From: Siphlonurus alternatus
Taxonomy: Eukaryota; Arthropoda; Insecta; Ephemeroptera; Siphlonuridae
DNA length: 64,000 nt
Assembly: GCA_949825025.1 (NCBI GenBank)
Contig: OX463784.1
Coordinates: 1,699,168-1,763,167 of the forward strand
Direction: 5' to 3'
This document shows positions 21,758-34,530 of this stretch, piece by piece. Every line of letters begins with the position of its first letter. Position 1 is the stretch's first letter. The notes under the pieces were generated by a model. The model was not told the origin of the DNA. It did no database searches and was given only the letters and a program-made list of their open reading frames with translations. The position numbers and the translations under genes are program-made.

Positions 21758-24700
21758 ATAGAGGTACTTTTTAATTGGTACTATGGCGTAGATTAAATGA
21801 AGTTGGAGTAAAAAGTGAAAAGCTGTTTTCTGTGCCATAAATTTGCATGTTAAAAGGAATAAAAGCCTCCGAAACACCAACTTTGGGAATTTTTTGGTTT
21901 TCATTTCTCAATACATAGAGGGCAGGTTAAAATATTTTTAGAAAAAAATTCTTAAAAAAAAATAATCGCTCACTCGACTTAAAATATTATAATTTTATAA
22001 ATCAATTTTAGTGCAACTTTTCAATAAAAAAAAGGCCACGCCCCTTTTCCCAAAAATAGCGCGCCTCCGGCGGGGGTTTGGGCCCTTCAGGCCTCTATCT
22101 GAAGCGCACTGGTAAGAAATTGAAACTACTTTCATCACTGCTAATTATATATTATACTATAAGTTTGAAAAAACAAACCTTCCGAAAACCTAACTTTGCG
22201 TTTCGCGGGCTCTTCCGGAACAGGGGTGGCCACGACCTTGCAATCCATCCCGACGATTCTTTTTTATATACAGTCTGATATTTTAGCTACTAGGGGATGT
22301 AGAGGAGAACATTTTAATTTTTTTTTTTTTCAAAATTTTCATGAGTGAGATCTTTTTAGCATTGGGTCAGCTGATCCGTGTTATCTCTACCTTAAAAAAA
22401 TTGCTACACAATGGAAAAGAAAGAAATTGGGCTTACGGGGTGTAATTTTTTTACTGGCGCAATCAAAAGAGGAGGTCGAAAAATAACTCTTAGATTTTTT
22501 TTGCGATTTTTTTTAGCACTGCATCATACCTAGAATGGAGATTAAAAATGTCTCTTGACCTTGAGGCTCCATCTGCAACGCCTATGACGTCACTACATTC
22601 TTTGGTTCAACTATATAACACTTGTAAAAAATTATTGTATTGTTGCTTGTTTATTAAAAATAATCATTTGTTTCCATAGCAACGTGTTTGTTTAGAAACA
22701 TTATATAGTTGACCCAAAGAATGTAATGACGTCATAGGCGTTGCGGATGGAGCCTCCAGGTCAAGGGACATTTTTAATTTCCATTCTAGGTATGATGCAG
22801 TGCTTAAAGAAATCGCAAAAAAAATCTAAGGGATATTTTTCGACCTCCTCTTTTGATTGAGCCAGTAAAAAAATGACACCCTGTAAGCCCATTGAAGCGA
22901 CAGTTCTCTTCTAAATTTAATTTGTCTCATTTTTTAAATAAAAATCAACATTTTTAAGTTATAACGCTTGGTGAATTGAAAAAATTTGCCTGTTATTTTT
23001 AATATTTTTTTATAATTTTAATTATAATTAATTAATTAAATTTATTTGACAATTCTAATTATCCCAGGGGGGATAGGTGCTAAGAATGTCAGGTATAGAC
23101 TAATCAGTGGTAAAAGTGGGTACTTATTTTTACGGAGCGCAATAAGTGAAATGCGAATCAGGACACACATCGGGGGGTCTGGGGGGCTCCTCCTACTAGT
23201 AGCCCCCCGCAGGCACGATTTTTTTTTAAAGGGGCATGTCAGTTTATGTTTTGTTTATGTTTTTTACAAGGACTTATTTGGTGCAATATATTAAATTACA
23301 GTTGAAAACTTAATAAATATCTGCAGTTTAGAAATATATGTTATGCATTGAGGTTTTATTATTATGCGCAACAATATTATATCTTGTCGATTGAGAACTA
23401 GAAAGTATTAACGAAGTAGTAGATCAAATTTGAATGCCATCAAACCCCTGCATATGCATGAGATTTCGCAGCTTTTAATTAAGGTGGATTTTCATGAGCG
23501 ACAACGGCGATACGGCGCGATTTGGAGAAATGGAAATTCCATGTTAAATTAGTCAACTTTAAAAATGAATAACTCGAAAACTAGTTCGATTTTGTGTAAC
23601 TGATATTTTACCTACTGATATCATAAGGTATGTTAAGGAGAACATTTAAATATTTTTTCATAATTTTTATGAATGGGATTTTTATTAACATTGGGCGTGT
23701 TATCTCTACCTTAACGAAGACTTGCAGGAGACTTTGAATCAATAGGCAGCATAAAAAATTTCATGTCCAATTTTTTTTAACAGTTTTGTGAAAACTAAGG
23801 TAGAAGTTTAACATTGGCCTTATGGCCGGAACCGTAAATGGAGATGTTATGAGAACACTGAAAATAATATAATTATTTCATAATTAATTAGAATTTGATG
23901 TAAAATTAATTGTAAGAAACCATTTCCGGTTTGATCCTATTTGACTTCATGTGTTGACTTCATTGGAATGCATGCATTCAGTGTGCGTGTTCCGAGAAAA
24001 TATTAATTTGCTACTCTGAAAGTAGTTGAAAAGATGGAACATTAAAACGCTTTTTCTAGAACTAAACTCAATAAATTTTCCATCGTTTCATCTACTTTCT
24101 TCTTGTTTTTAATCATACATTTTATATTAGCTAAATATACCAAGGAATAATTTCAATAGCAAATTTTCGACTTTAGTCAACTGCAGCACATGAAATCAAA
24201 TGGGACAAAACCGGAAATGATTTTTCAATCAACATTACATAAAAACGGCTCGAGATGTTTTTTAAATTTTTATAAAGAATAAGGATGAATCTCATTAGGT
24301 TGAGATCTCGTAATCGTACCGTCTGAATGCAACAAGACTTGCAGGGGTCTTAGAACTCACCATCAATATAGGTGGCATACAAATTTTGAAGCGAATCTGT
24401 CTTATCAGTTTTGTGAAAACTGAGGTAGAAGTTTAACATTGGCCTTATGGATGAAAACCGGAAATGGAGCTGTTGTTAGAAAACTGTAAGACTGAATTTG
24501 CTCAAACCATAAGCGATTAAATTTTAGAACATTTTTTATTTTTTAAAATTTATTTCATTCGATTCGTTTGCAGGGAAATGTTCTTTGACTCCGATGTAAT
24601 TGACGTGAGATTAATCGTTAAAAGCATTTTTTTCCCCATTTATATGAATATTTTCATATTTTTCGAACTGTGGCGTTAATTGCTATTAAAACTTTTTAAT

Positions 24701-24895
24701 AAGCGATAAGAAATTTAGCAACGTTCTACAGGGGTAGTCACCACCCACTCATCCCAGATTCACAATGCGAGTGCAACAGTGTTGCTACCAATTTTTTATG
24801 GTATGACCTTGACAAGACAAATTCTCAGGTTATACTCTAAGTCTAAACCAGAAAAAAAGAAAAAAAAATAGCAAAAATACGAAAAAAAAACTTAC

Positions 24896-25001
24896 CTGGC
24901 CACCATATTCCTTCAACAAAACAGCCCACAAAATCATAAATTTGAAGTTTTAATTTTTTCAACGGAAATATAGAATTATTTTCAACAGCCGTATGCTCCA
25001 T
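24896..25001 (-). CDS. first coding exon, copy 2, of the PWWP-like gene
   Basis: Identical in protein to 18429-18534, with the same GTAAGT donor (24890-24895) and phase. If transcribed it would have to skip copy 1 to splice to 13642-13739. It is either an alternative upstream first exon or an unused duplicate. Confidence 0.65.
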
Positions 25002-25515
25002 GTCTACAGCGTTCTCGCGATTGACTGACTGTTGTACCTGACGGGCACGCTCGCTCGCCAAGCAGACGACAGAGAGAGAGGGGAAGCTTCCTTCCGATCC
25101 CTTCCCACAACACGGTACAGTTAAACTTAATTGACGTTCCCACCGGAAGTTTCTGTCAATGGTAAGGATCCATCTTGACGTCACCAACTCTTTGTCCTCC
25201 CATTCACTTACAAAAAAATATTGGGCGCACGGAAGATCCTATACGGAGCAAATTTTCGATCGCTAATTGTTAACCCTCTAAATAAGTTATGTTTGCAAAT
25301 TTAAAATTAAGTATTGGCACTAACCTCTTACGTTTGCTGCTTTAAAAAATTTATTGTTTGCCTTGGGTCAGTTTAATTTAAGAGCATCTAAAGAATTTCG
25401 CGGTAGTATGTTTTGACTTTCAGCCGAAAAAACGTGCGCAGAAGGGTTGCGCGCCGTTGCGCAGTGGTTGTAGCAGGAGTCAAAATCAGCAAACGAACAT
25501 GGCGACTATATAATT
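25002..25515 (-). promoter_or_regulatory. CpG-rich promoter/5' UTR region, copy 2
   Basis: Same order of CCGGAAGT, TGACGTCA and CpG-rich sites as in copy 1, without visible decay of those sites, so both promoter copies could work. Confidence 0.5.
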
Positions 25516-25701
25516 TTAAGTTTGATATTTTTCAGTAACGTACCGTTACATGATAAAAGTTGCAAAATTTAAAAAAAAAAAAAAATAAGAAATTAATAGA
25601 AATACTAACTTTAACTTCTGACGGCGGGAATGTTATAATTTACTGTAAATTAATTATTATTATTAATCAATTTCTATTGGGTACTTCTACTTACTAATTA
25701 C

Positions 25702-28260
25702 CAGTGGTGAAAGTAAGCCGGCGCACTGGTAAGACACTGATCGAAATTTACTAAAAAAAAATCAATAATTTTTAATGAAAAAACAATATTTGGAAGTGTG
25801 AACAGATCACACTATAAAACATTATGCATGACAGTTCTTGTACTTTGATTTTATTTATTTTTAACTTGCACTTTCTTTTAAAGTCAAAATTTTGTACTAA
25901 AAAAATAATTTAAATCTATTCTATTTATTTTATTTTTTTTTTCATTGCGTAAAAAATAAATTACTAATATGTAATATGAAATTGTTGCATTGTAAATAAA
26001 TAGTATAAATGCTGGAGTAAAACATTATTATAAAAGTCGACGACGATAAAAAAAGTTAATTGTAATATTTTTCTCATAAATTAACGCCTGTATTATGGGG
26101 AGCCTGAGAACAGAATTATTTATTATATTAGTTTTTTAATTTTTTTAAATCAAAGAAGTGTTTTTTATAATTTGTATACATTTTTTTAAATATCTGTATG
26201 TTTACTGGGATTACTATTTTATCTTCAATTTTTATATAAAGTGATAATCGCCAGCACTTTTTTTAAATTGCAACCTTTCATCTTTTTGGAATTTTTTGTT
26301 TAAATTAATTTTTGAGACATTAAAACATTAATTTAATTATTTAAAAAATTTTAACATTTTAAATTATAAAACATCCTAAATTGTGAAACATATTTTTATT
26401 TTAACACTGCTGCTATGAGACATATACAACGAACATCGAAGTGCTTGTTTGTGATTTTCTTTCACATTAAAAATTATATCTAAATTTTCATTAGCCAGCA
26501 CAGGAAATATATATTTTTTTTTTCAATTTAATATGACACTACATTTTTTTTTTACTCGGTTAAAAGTTTGAATAAGTATTTAATTTTACTTATTTTGTGG
26601 GTTAATTCCCATAAAGATTTTCAATATTTTTTTCCGGGTAAAAAGGCTCCGTAAAAAATATATATTATTTGTAAATTGGAAATTCATTTAAAAAATTCAT
26701 CATAGGGTTAATATCAGGTCAGTCCAATGTCCAATAAGGAGATGGGCCTGGGTCTATAGATTTTTATGAATTTCACATATATGTTACACATCTAACCTAG
26801 GTTGATGAGGTTTGGATATTATTTTTTCAAATTTCAAAAAAACCCGAATTTCAGGAATTTTCAAAAAATCAATAAGGAGGGCAATCTCGAGAGATAAAAA
26901 AAATTGTATCTTAAATTCTGCTACACATAGAATAATAATTTAATTTTTTTCAAGTTTGTAGTCAGATTGCTAAACTTTTTTGCATTGACGATTTTGACCT
27001 TGAAATTTAACTAAGTTCAAAGGTCAGAGGTCAAACTACAAAAAGCGTATAACTTCATACCAAAGCACATTGTTAAAAAAATCAGGATATGGGTTTTAAA
27101 GAATGTTTATTCTTCTATAAAAACCGTTTTCAAATTTATGGAGAAATTCAAAATTTTGAAATTGCGATTTTTTTTTATTTATTATTCCGAGTATTTTTGA
27201 TTTTTTTTTTCGAGTTTTGTCATGAATTTTACATAGGTTACTCATCTGACCTAGGTTGATAAGATTTGGAAATAATTTTTTCAAATTTCAAAAAACCCCG
27301 AAAATCGAAATTTGACCGTGAATTTCAATTTTTTTTTTTTTTTTTTTTAAATTTGAAAAAAAATTTCCAAATCTTATCAACCTAGGTCAGATGAGTAACC
27401 TGTGTAAAATTCATGACAAAACTCGATTTTTTTTTTTTCAAAAAACCTCGGAATAATAATTAAAAAAATCACAATTTCAAAATTTTGAATTTCTCCATAA
27501 ATTTGAAAACGTTTTTTTTATAGAAGAATAAACATTCTTTAAAACCTATATCCTGATTTTTTTTAACAATGCGCTTTGGTGTGAAGTTTTGTAGCTTTTT
27601 GTAGCTTGACCTCTGACCTTTGACCTTAATAAAATTTCAAGGTCAAAATTGTCAATGCAAAAAAGTTTAGCCATCTGACTACGAACTTGAAAAAAATTAA
27701 ATTATAATTCTATGTGTAGCAGAATATAAGAAATTCCTGAAATTCGGGTTTTTTTTAAATTTCAAAAAATAATGCCCAAAACTCATCAACCTAGGTTAGA
27801 TGCGTAACATAAGTGAAATTCATCAAAATCTATTGACCCAGGCCCATCTCCTTATTGGACTGACCTGATATTAACCATAGAGGTACTTTTTAATTGGTAC
27901 TATGGCGTAGATTAAATGAAGTTGGAGTAAAAAGTGAAAAGCTGTTTTCTGTGCCATAAATTTGCATGTTAAAAGGAATAAAAGCCTCCGAAACACCAAC
28001 TTTGGGAATTTTTTGGTTTTCATTTCTCAATACATAGAGGGCAGGTTAAAATATTTTTAGAAAAAAATTCTTAAAAAAAAATAATCGCTCACTCGACTTA
28101 AAATATTATAATTTTATAAATCAATTTTAGTGCAACTTTTCAATAAAAAAAAAGGCCACGCCCCTTTTCCCAAAAATAGCGCGCCTCCGGCGGGGGTTTG
28201 GGCCCTTCAGGCCTCTATCTGAAGCGCACTGGTAAGAAATTGAAACTACTTTCATCACTG
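25702..28260 (+). mobile_element. hAT-like element C (duplicate of B)
   Basis: Same termini and flanks as element B (CTAATTAC at 25694-25701, CTAATTAT at 28261-28268). Its presence comes from the tandem duplication, not a separate insertion. It contains a 1.17-kb palindrome at 26706-27876 but no TTAA MITE. Confidence 0.85.
26706..27876 (+). mobile_element. 1.17-kb palindromic element, copy 2
   Basis: Duplicate of 20589-21757 with the same ATAG flanks (26702-26705, 27877-27880). Confidence 0.8.
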
Positions 28261-28304
28261 CTAATTATATAGTATACTATAAGTTTGAAAAAACAAACCT
28301 TCCG

Positions 28305-28630
28305 AAAACCTAACTTTGCGTTTCGCGGGCTCTTCCGGAACAGGGGTGGCCACGACCTTGCAATCCATCCCGACGACATTTGCCTGCGACTGAGGGAAAC
28401 GTTGAAACCTCAGCCAGGATGGACGCTACAGCTTTTGTCGTCAATGAACCGGAAGTGCAATGGTTCAAAGCCAGGGGAACCACATAGTCAAAAAGCACAA
28501 CGATTTACCCCTGGGTGGGAAACGTGGTTTTTCTTAAATATGGTCACTCATCCAATTACTAACCACGCTCGGTGCTACTTGACTTCGGTGATCTGACGAG
28601 ACCCGGTCAAACGCACTGCGCCACACCTCC
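28305..28630 (-). mobile_element. SINE-like retroposon
   Basis: On the minus strand it carries the core TCAGTCGCAGGCAAATG, GGGATGGATTGCAAGG and GTGGCCACCCC, shared with 51130-51250 and 52150-52440. The start, near 28600, has a tRNA-like region (CCGGGTCTCGTCAGATCACC). Unit 1 contains only its last about 95 bp (22160-22256) because the duplication breakpoint lies within it. Confidence 0.65.
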
Positions 28631-28639
28631 CACATATTT

Positions 28640-28885
28640 AAAATTACCGCCTGAAGTGAGCAGGTCAAACGTTTAGAAATTTTTACAAACAGTTCATACA
28701 ACATTACAAGAGTTATTGTAAATATGAGTAAAATTTTAATTCACGACTTATACGAACAGGAATGGCAGAAAACTCGGACACCCGGCGGTTGCAATTTAAA
28801 ATATTTATAATTAAAAAAAAAAAAATGAAATTTTTGTTTTATTTAATTAAGCAAGAGGATACGATGTTTGAAAATACAATAAGTT
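28640..28885. other. AT-rich sequence, nothing identified
   Basis: No repeat family or exon is visible. Confidence 0.3.
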
Positions 28886-28889
28886 AGTT

Positions 28890-29228
28890 ATAGTATAATG
28901 GAGTATTGACCTCAAAATTTTTTATTGCAGATATGGATAGAGGGTGAAAAGTTATGTTACCCTGATTTTTTTCAGATATTTTAGAGCCCGGGAAGTATTT
29001 CTAAAAAAATTATTGAAAGTTCTTTTCGTGACGTCACACGGCGGCAAGTCCTATCTCTTTCTTAAGGAGCGGCGTCTCGTGACGTCACAAAAACAACTTT
29101 CAATAATTTTTTTTAAAATAATACTTCCCGGACTCTAAAAAATCTGAAAAAATTCAGGGTAGCATAACTTTGCACCCTCTATCCCTTTCTGTAATAAAAA
29201 CATTTGAGGTCGATACTCCATTATATAT
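28890..29228. mobile_element. foldback MITE T
   Basis: TATAATGGAGTATTGACCTCA at the left returns as TGAGGTCGATACTCCATTATA at the right. Inner arms also match (GATAGAGGGTG, CCCGGGAAGTATT, TTGAAAGTT, GTGACGTCAC). The TA at each edge may be the target duplication. A decayed half lies at 37250-37345. Confidence 0.8.
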
Positions 29229-29589
29229 TATATTATATACGGCAAAGTATAATAAACCTGATATTGCAATTAAAGAGATTTGGTGATACAAAGCTGCATC
29301 GAGATTAAAATAATAATTATATACATATTTATATATTATAATTATAAGGAACAATGACATCATTGGTGGCCATTTCCCGATGGTAATTAATCCTAAAATA
29401 TTTTTGCACCAAAAGACAAAGAACAATTTGAATTTAACTTTATCAAATAATAATAACAAAAATAATAATATCATTTTTACGTAATCATGAATTAATTTTA
29501 TTTTTTTGTGCGTGTTTTTTAGATGCTGATTTGAATAATTTTGGCGAAATCCTATTCTTTGATCCTAATTTGCCTTATTTTTTTACCAT

Positions 29590-30080
29590 TTATTTATTAT
29601 TTATTATTATATTATTATTATTATTATTATTTATGTTTTTAACTTCCAACCTAGTTGGGGTGGTTAAGCGCCAGCACCGGGCCCAATTGGGCCAAGATGA
29701 AGGCGCCCGCTGATACTGTTGGGGATGTTACGATCCAGCGTCTCCTACTCAGCTGCAGGCAATGAGGGCTTCCCGAGTCCACCCGCAAATAGCCCATCAC
29801 ACAGCCTTTCGGGCAGGTCCTCTCCTAGGCGCGGTAGGACACATTTCCTCTAGCACTCTGGGTGCTGGATGCCTTTAACCAGGGCACTTAGAGGTGGGGA
29901 TGCATCTTGGGCTTCCCAAACCAATGCCCTGGCCGCCCTGTGGTTCAAGAACCACAGGCTACGGGCCAGAGGTCACACTCGCAAGGCAACCCCCAACCCG
30001 CATGTCCTTCCTGAGCGCGGGGGGACACGTACCGCGAGCCAGAGAAGACTACGCCCCTCCCGTAGCTGGATGCCCAATTG
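29590..30080 (-). mobile_element. GC-rich retroposon with an AAT-repeat tail
   Basis: Read on the minus strand, a GC-rich stretch starts near 30080, next to the A-tail of the following element, and ends GGTTGGAAGTTAAAAAC followed by an (AAT)n tail at 29590-29645. Base composition contrasts sharply with its flanks. No intact frame; I do not recognise the family. Confidence 0.5.
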
Positions 30081-30081
30081 T

Positions 30082-30126
<45 letters not shown>

Positions 30127-30750
30127 TGAGACACCACTAGATTGCCCTGGTCATAGGACAGACCCAGCTGTGCCTCGTTTTTTCCCCAACAATGCCCCTT
30201 TGGAGTGCCAGACTTTCAGCCACGGTGTTACCCAGCCTCCAAGGAATCACACCCGTAGGACCCGGATCTATTACCCCGAGCATGACGTACGAATAGTGTC
30301 ACCGCAGTGACCATCAGCCCCACCGCGACCGAGCTTTGCACCCTCTCCCCCAACCCAAAATCCCCGTCCGCGAGCGCCGTTCACTGTTGTGTTCGGATAT
30401 TAGCTTTGCTTCACCCACCCGTTTGGAGAGCCTCACCTTCAGACCGCTGCCTCACCGAAAATATCCATGAGGAGCGTTCGTCATACGAGTGTCAGACCTA
30501 GGGGACTACTTCCTGACTGCACGGGCCACTACGATATATTGGCACCACATCTCCCTGAGCCGGCCGGCTGGTCACCATACACGAAACATAGTTCCCCCCA
30601 CACAGTGAATACACCACATAGCGCTCGCGCCCACCCCCCACCCACAAAAACCCCATCCTACGCTGACACGGCTGCTCCTGACTTGCGTTAAGTAAGCCAC
30701 CGTTCCGTCAGCCTGCCGCTCCCACTCTGCAGGTTTCTGGTGCACCAATA
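30081..30750 (-). mobile_element. GC-rich retroposon with a long poly(A) tail
   Basis: A T-run of about 45 bp at 30081-30125 is the poly(A) tail of an element on the minus strand whose body (30126-30750) is GC-rich. Open frames on the plus strand are probably chance in GC-rich DNA. It may be the end of a LINE or a long SINE. Confidence 0.5.
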
Positions 30751-30751
30751 A

Positions 30752-30825
30752 TTATTATTATTATTATTATAATAATAATAATAATAATTATTATTATTAT
30801 TAATATTTATAAATAATAATAGTCT
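30752..30825. repeat. ATT/AAT trinucleotide microsatellite
   Basis: Runs of ATT followed by AAT and ATT again, making a self-complementary block beside the GC-rich retroposon. Confidence 0.85.
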
Positions 30826-30829
30826 GGTA

Positions 30830-32046
30830 CGAGAGGTGAAATAAATAATTTATTTAACTTAAAAAATTAATTAAACTACTCAGCTGATTTTGTCATTAAA
30901 TAATACTTATAATAATAATTAAAACATCCTTGCCTTTAAATATAAAAAAAATATAAAATGAAGTGACGGCTTATGCAGTACTTAAAATTTCTTTCTTTTT
31001 AATTAAGTTAAAATGCGCTAATTAAGTGCTTTATGAGGTTAATTATTGGAGCTTTTATTATATTATGTTTGGTGGCAGTTTGTGGTGCATGCAAAAATTG
31101 ACTTACTGAAACCTCGTGGCTATAATATAAATAAAGATAATATTTTCTATTTTATCACATTGACGTATATTATTTTTTCATAACAGTTATTACATATTAG
31201 AAGGGCTTGTATTATGTACTTGGTGAACAAGGGGTGGAATTCCATGGCGTAGAATGCAAGACGAAGAGGTGATGATGGGAATACCAACATGCAGGAATTA
31301 ACACAACGTTTTATGTATTATACGTAACTGAGCAAACACGATAGACAGGAAGTTGAAATTTACGTGTTGATTCCTGCAACCGTATAGTAAGAAAAGGCTC
31401 GTGGTTTCAGAAAGCACGTTACGCAAGCACATGTTTTCTTTTCATATTTCCCACAGCTAGCACATATTCTTATGCGATGTTTACATAATAATTATAATTA
31501 TTAATATAGTGATTTAAATCGTCATTATAATATAAAATAACTTCCCCGCCCCCTCCCTCATTAAAAATTAAAAAGTACGTTATAATTTTAACGCGATCGA
31601 ATGAAAATTGAGACGTCTTATATACCACGATGTTTTTGTTTTATTTGGAATATTTTAACAATATAAAATTTCAACGAGTAACTAAAGAGGGACCTGAGGG
31701 GACTCAGGCTAAAAGAGGACCTAGGTAACACTAGGGACTATAACATTTAATAATACGAAAGGAATAAATAAAATATATTGGTGTTAGATTTTTACTTCGA
31801 TATCATGCAGTTTTTTTTTTTCTTTTTTTCAGTTAAATTTGAGGGACTTCAAAATTTTTTATAACCTTATATACATATACAACCGATCATGTTCAACATC
31901 CATCTACTTTAAAAAGGCATGATCGAATTCCACAATCTCCGCACTTGTAACTTTGGTCATGAAATTTTGTTATTAAAACATTTTTGGATAGAGGACTTTG
32001 AGTTATTTATCGTCAATATTTTTTTCACATTTTTTTTTATATGTAA
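30830..32046. other. intergenic AT-rich sequence
   Basis: I see no exon, tandem array or clear transposon end. Confidence 0.35.
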
Positions 32047-32050
32047 AACC

Positions 32051-32760
32051 TTAAGGGTAAGGTAACAAGGACCGGTTGATATTTTAGTCACATTTGATTC
32101 ATCATCGTCTCGCCGCATTCCATCAGACAAAGACCTAGTGCATATATTGCTGCAACGCTGGTAGCAGTATGGACATCATTTCAGCGTGATTCATCGTGTT
32201 GTGTCCATCATCTTAGTTCAAAATCTACGCGACGTCTGGTTACTTTTTGACTCAAAAATAAAACAGTCAAAATTTAAAAAAAAATAACTTCAAATACTAA
32301 AAATAAATAATTCATTAATAACAATTTGTACAACGGGCAATGACTGCTAGGTCCGTAGACCCGAAGTCAATAGATCATGTTCAATTTGATTAACATGTAA
32401 ACCTTGGCAAATTCAGAAAGTTGTTTTTGCTTTGTTTTTTGTTTTTTTGAGACAGATTTTAGTACTTAAAAACCATACACAGAAAAAATTTCCAAACAAT
32501 AATTATTCGAGCCGATTTTTTTGTTGGTTATGTTTTTTATTTTCAGCATATAGGGTTTTCCCATGGAGAGACAAATTAAAAACTTAATTAAAAAATATCG
32601 GCTCGAATAATTGTTTTGAAATTTTTTCAGTGGCTTTTCTTTTAGGTAATAAAATCGAAAAAAAAAACGTTTGAAAAAAAAATTCAGAATTTTTATGAAT
32701 TTGCTATGGTTTACATGTTATTCAGAGTTTTTATAAATTTGCTAAGTTAAAGTATTACAT
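32051..32760. mobile_element. remnants of TTAA MITEs
   Basis: TTAA-GGGTAAGGTAAC starts at about 32052. At 32385-32750 is the body of a GGTAGAGATAAC-family copy (ACATGTAAACCTTGGCAAATT, CCCATGGAGAGACAAATTAA, ATCGGCTCGAATAATTG) whose termini have decayed. Confidence 0.6.
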
Positions 32761-32764
32761 CATG

Positions 32765-34435
32765 TTAATGCTAAGAAAGACATGAAAGACCTATTTATAC
32801 CAAACTATCGCTTTTTTTTATTCCTTTTTTATTATTATTATTTTTTAAATAATTTTGGATGTTATATATTATTTCTTGTGTGTGAAACTTGCAAAAAAAA
32901 AACAATATTTTCATTTCTGCACTTGGCAGCTATTATTTTAAATATTTGAAATATTTGTAAAGCAAAGCATAAAAAAAAATTGTGGACCAGCTCAAATTGA
33001 TGCAAAAACTTTTAAAGCAACTAACAATCATATAGTCCAGGAAAGTTATGAAAATTATTTAAGGGAGGTGGAAAAAATTAGTTACCAGCTGAAACTTTGT
33101 ACACACTACACAGGTAACTGACACCTATATAAACCCACTGTAAAAAGTCCTCTTGATTTTTCCCGGGACGATCGCCGGAATCAGGGTTTGTCCCGGAAAA
33201 ATTAAGGGTTTCAAATTTATTTTTTTTCTCGAAAACTATCCAACAGATTTTAATAATTCAGATGTCAAATTGAAGCTGACATAGCACAGGATACGGAAAA
33301 AAATATTTTGGGTATAAATAATTATTCTAACCTAGCAAAAACAATAAATAATTAAATTATGCATAAATTATGTACTTTTAATTAGAGATTGCTCTGAAAG
33401 TATTACACATATCGATTTTGAGTTTATTATCAATCATTTGCACAATTATACCAAGAATTTATTAATTTTCACACTAAGAGTCTATCTTCAATAACAAATA
33501 AGTTACAAGTGATATTGTAAAAGAAAGCGGGTGAAGTTTTAGAGAGAGAGACGGGACGGCGGCTATATATAAGCGTGCGAAACACATTGAAAAGCCTCGT
33601 TGTAGCGGCTGTTTTGGCTGTTTTGATGCAACAAAGGAACAAATAGTGATTATATCTATATACAGTCACATTCTTAAAAATATTATTTGCATTTTATACT
33701 TGTAATATTTTCAGTTTTCACCTTCATTTATTGTAACCCATAAAAATAATATTCTGTGGGTAAGTTTGTGGGTTAATGTTTAATAAATATCATGCTTACA
33801 TACCAATATCACATGTATAATTTTTAAAGTTGATCTGCAGTTTTTGTGTTTTGTAATTGCAAGGCATATTAGCATAATATACCTATGTGATATAAGTATA
33901 TAATATATAATGTTATAATGTTAACTGCAGTTGATGTAAGATGTACAGTACTGTATCAATAATATAATGCACACATATATGATAATTGAAATAAAATTGA
34001 GGATGATAATATTAAAGTAATTTATTTCTTTTAAATTAGAAATTCATATATAGTAATTTTATTGTGGTCACGTTAAACGCTATCATAATCATATAAGTTG
34101 CATATAAGTTGACTAATACATATATTTGTCATATAAGGGTGATTTGCAGCATTCAAGTCCTAAGCAGGTATAGTAGCGCACATTGGATTATAGTGGGGTG
34201 ACCATGATGCATATACATAATTGTTGGATATTATATGCATTACATTTTGTAGCCTCAACTTATCAAATGGATTCGAGAGAGCCCACCAAGGGACTGTGTT
34301 CTATATTTTATATAGTTACTCCTTGTATTGCATATTCCCAATCTGTTGGTGTGATATTAATGAGATACCAAATAATCCAGGCGTGTACTTATAATGTATG
34401 GTACACTTGGTGGTAGAAATATAATTACTGACGCA
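32765..34435. other. intergenic sequence, no supported gene
   Basis: AT-rich. A small inverted pair occurs near 33158-33205 (TTTTTCCCGGGACGATC and TTGTCCCGGAAAAATT). Short frames have no splice context. Confidence 0.35.
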
Positions 34436-34439
34436 AAAG

Positions 34440-34530
34440 GCTAAGGAGAAGACAGCTCATGGTGATTACTGAAGTGACTGAGGGAACCATGGAAAACCTT
34501 AGTCGGGATGGATACCTTTACTTTTTTTCT
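34440..34530 (-). mobile_element. SINE core fragment
   Basis: GTGACTGAGGGAACCATGG followed by AACCTTAGTCGGGATGGA matches, in reverse, the core of the SINE at 52150-52440. Confidence 0.5.

Larger units (their letters stand above)
19235..22140 (+). mobile_element. hAT-like element B
   Basis: Its termini are CAGTGGTGAAAGTAAGCC and CTACTTTCATCACTG, flanked by CTAATTAC (19227-19234) and CTAATTAT (22141-22148), an 8-bp duplication with one mismatch as expected for hAT. It holds a 347-bp TTAA MITE and a 1.17-kb palindromic element. No transposase frame; related to element A. Confidence 0.85.
15797..22256 (+). repeat. tandem duplication, unit 1 (6.46 kb)
   Basis: The sequence from TATATACAGTCTGATATTTT to CAATCCATCCCGACGA recurs from 22262 with an offset of 6465 bp and very few differences. 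Unit 1 holds most of a foldback MITE arm and palindrome P, a coding exon with promoter, hAT element B and the start of a SINE. Unlike unit 2 it carries a 347-bp MITE. The junction to unit 2 is only about 5 bp. Confidence 0.9.
22262..28376 (+). repeat. tandem duplication, unit 2
   Basis: It matches 15797-22256 throughout. It differs by single bases, small indels in homopolymers and the absence of the 347-bp MITE. Unit 2 ends at CGACGA and is followed by the rest of a SINE, whereas unit 1 stops at the same point and runs into the start of unit 2. Confidence 0.9.

Noticed and set aside
29869..30310. Plus-strand frames with a poly-phenylalanine run
   Set aside because: The T-run is a retroposon poly(A) tail on the other strand; the frames are chance in GC-rich DNA.
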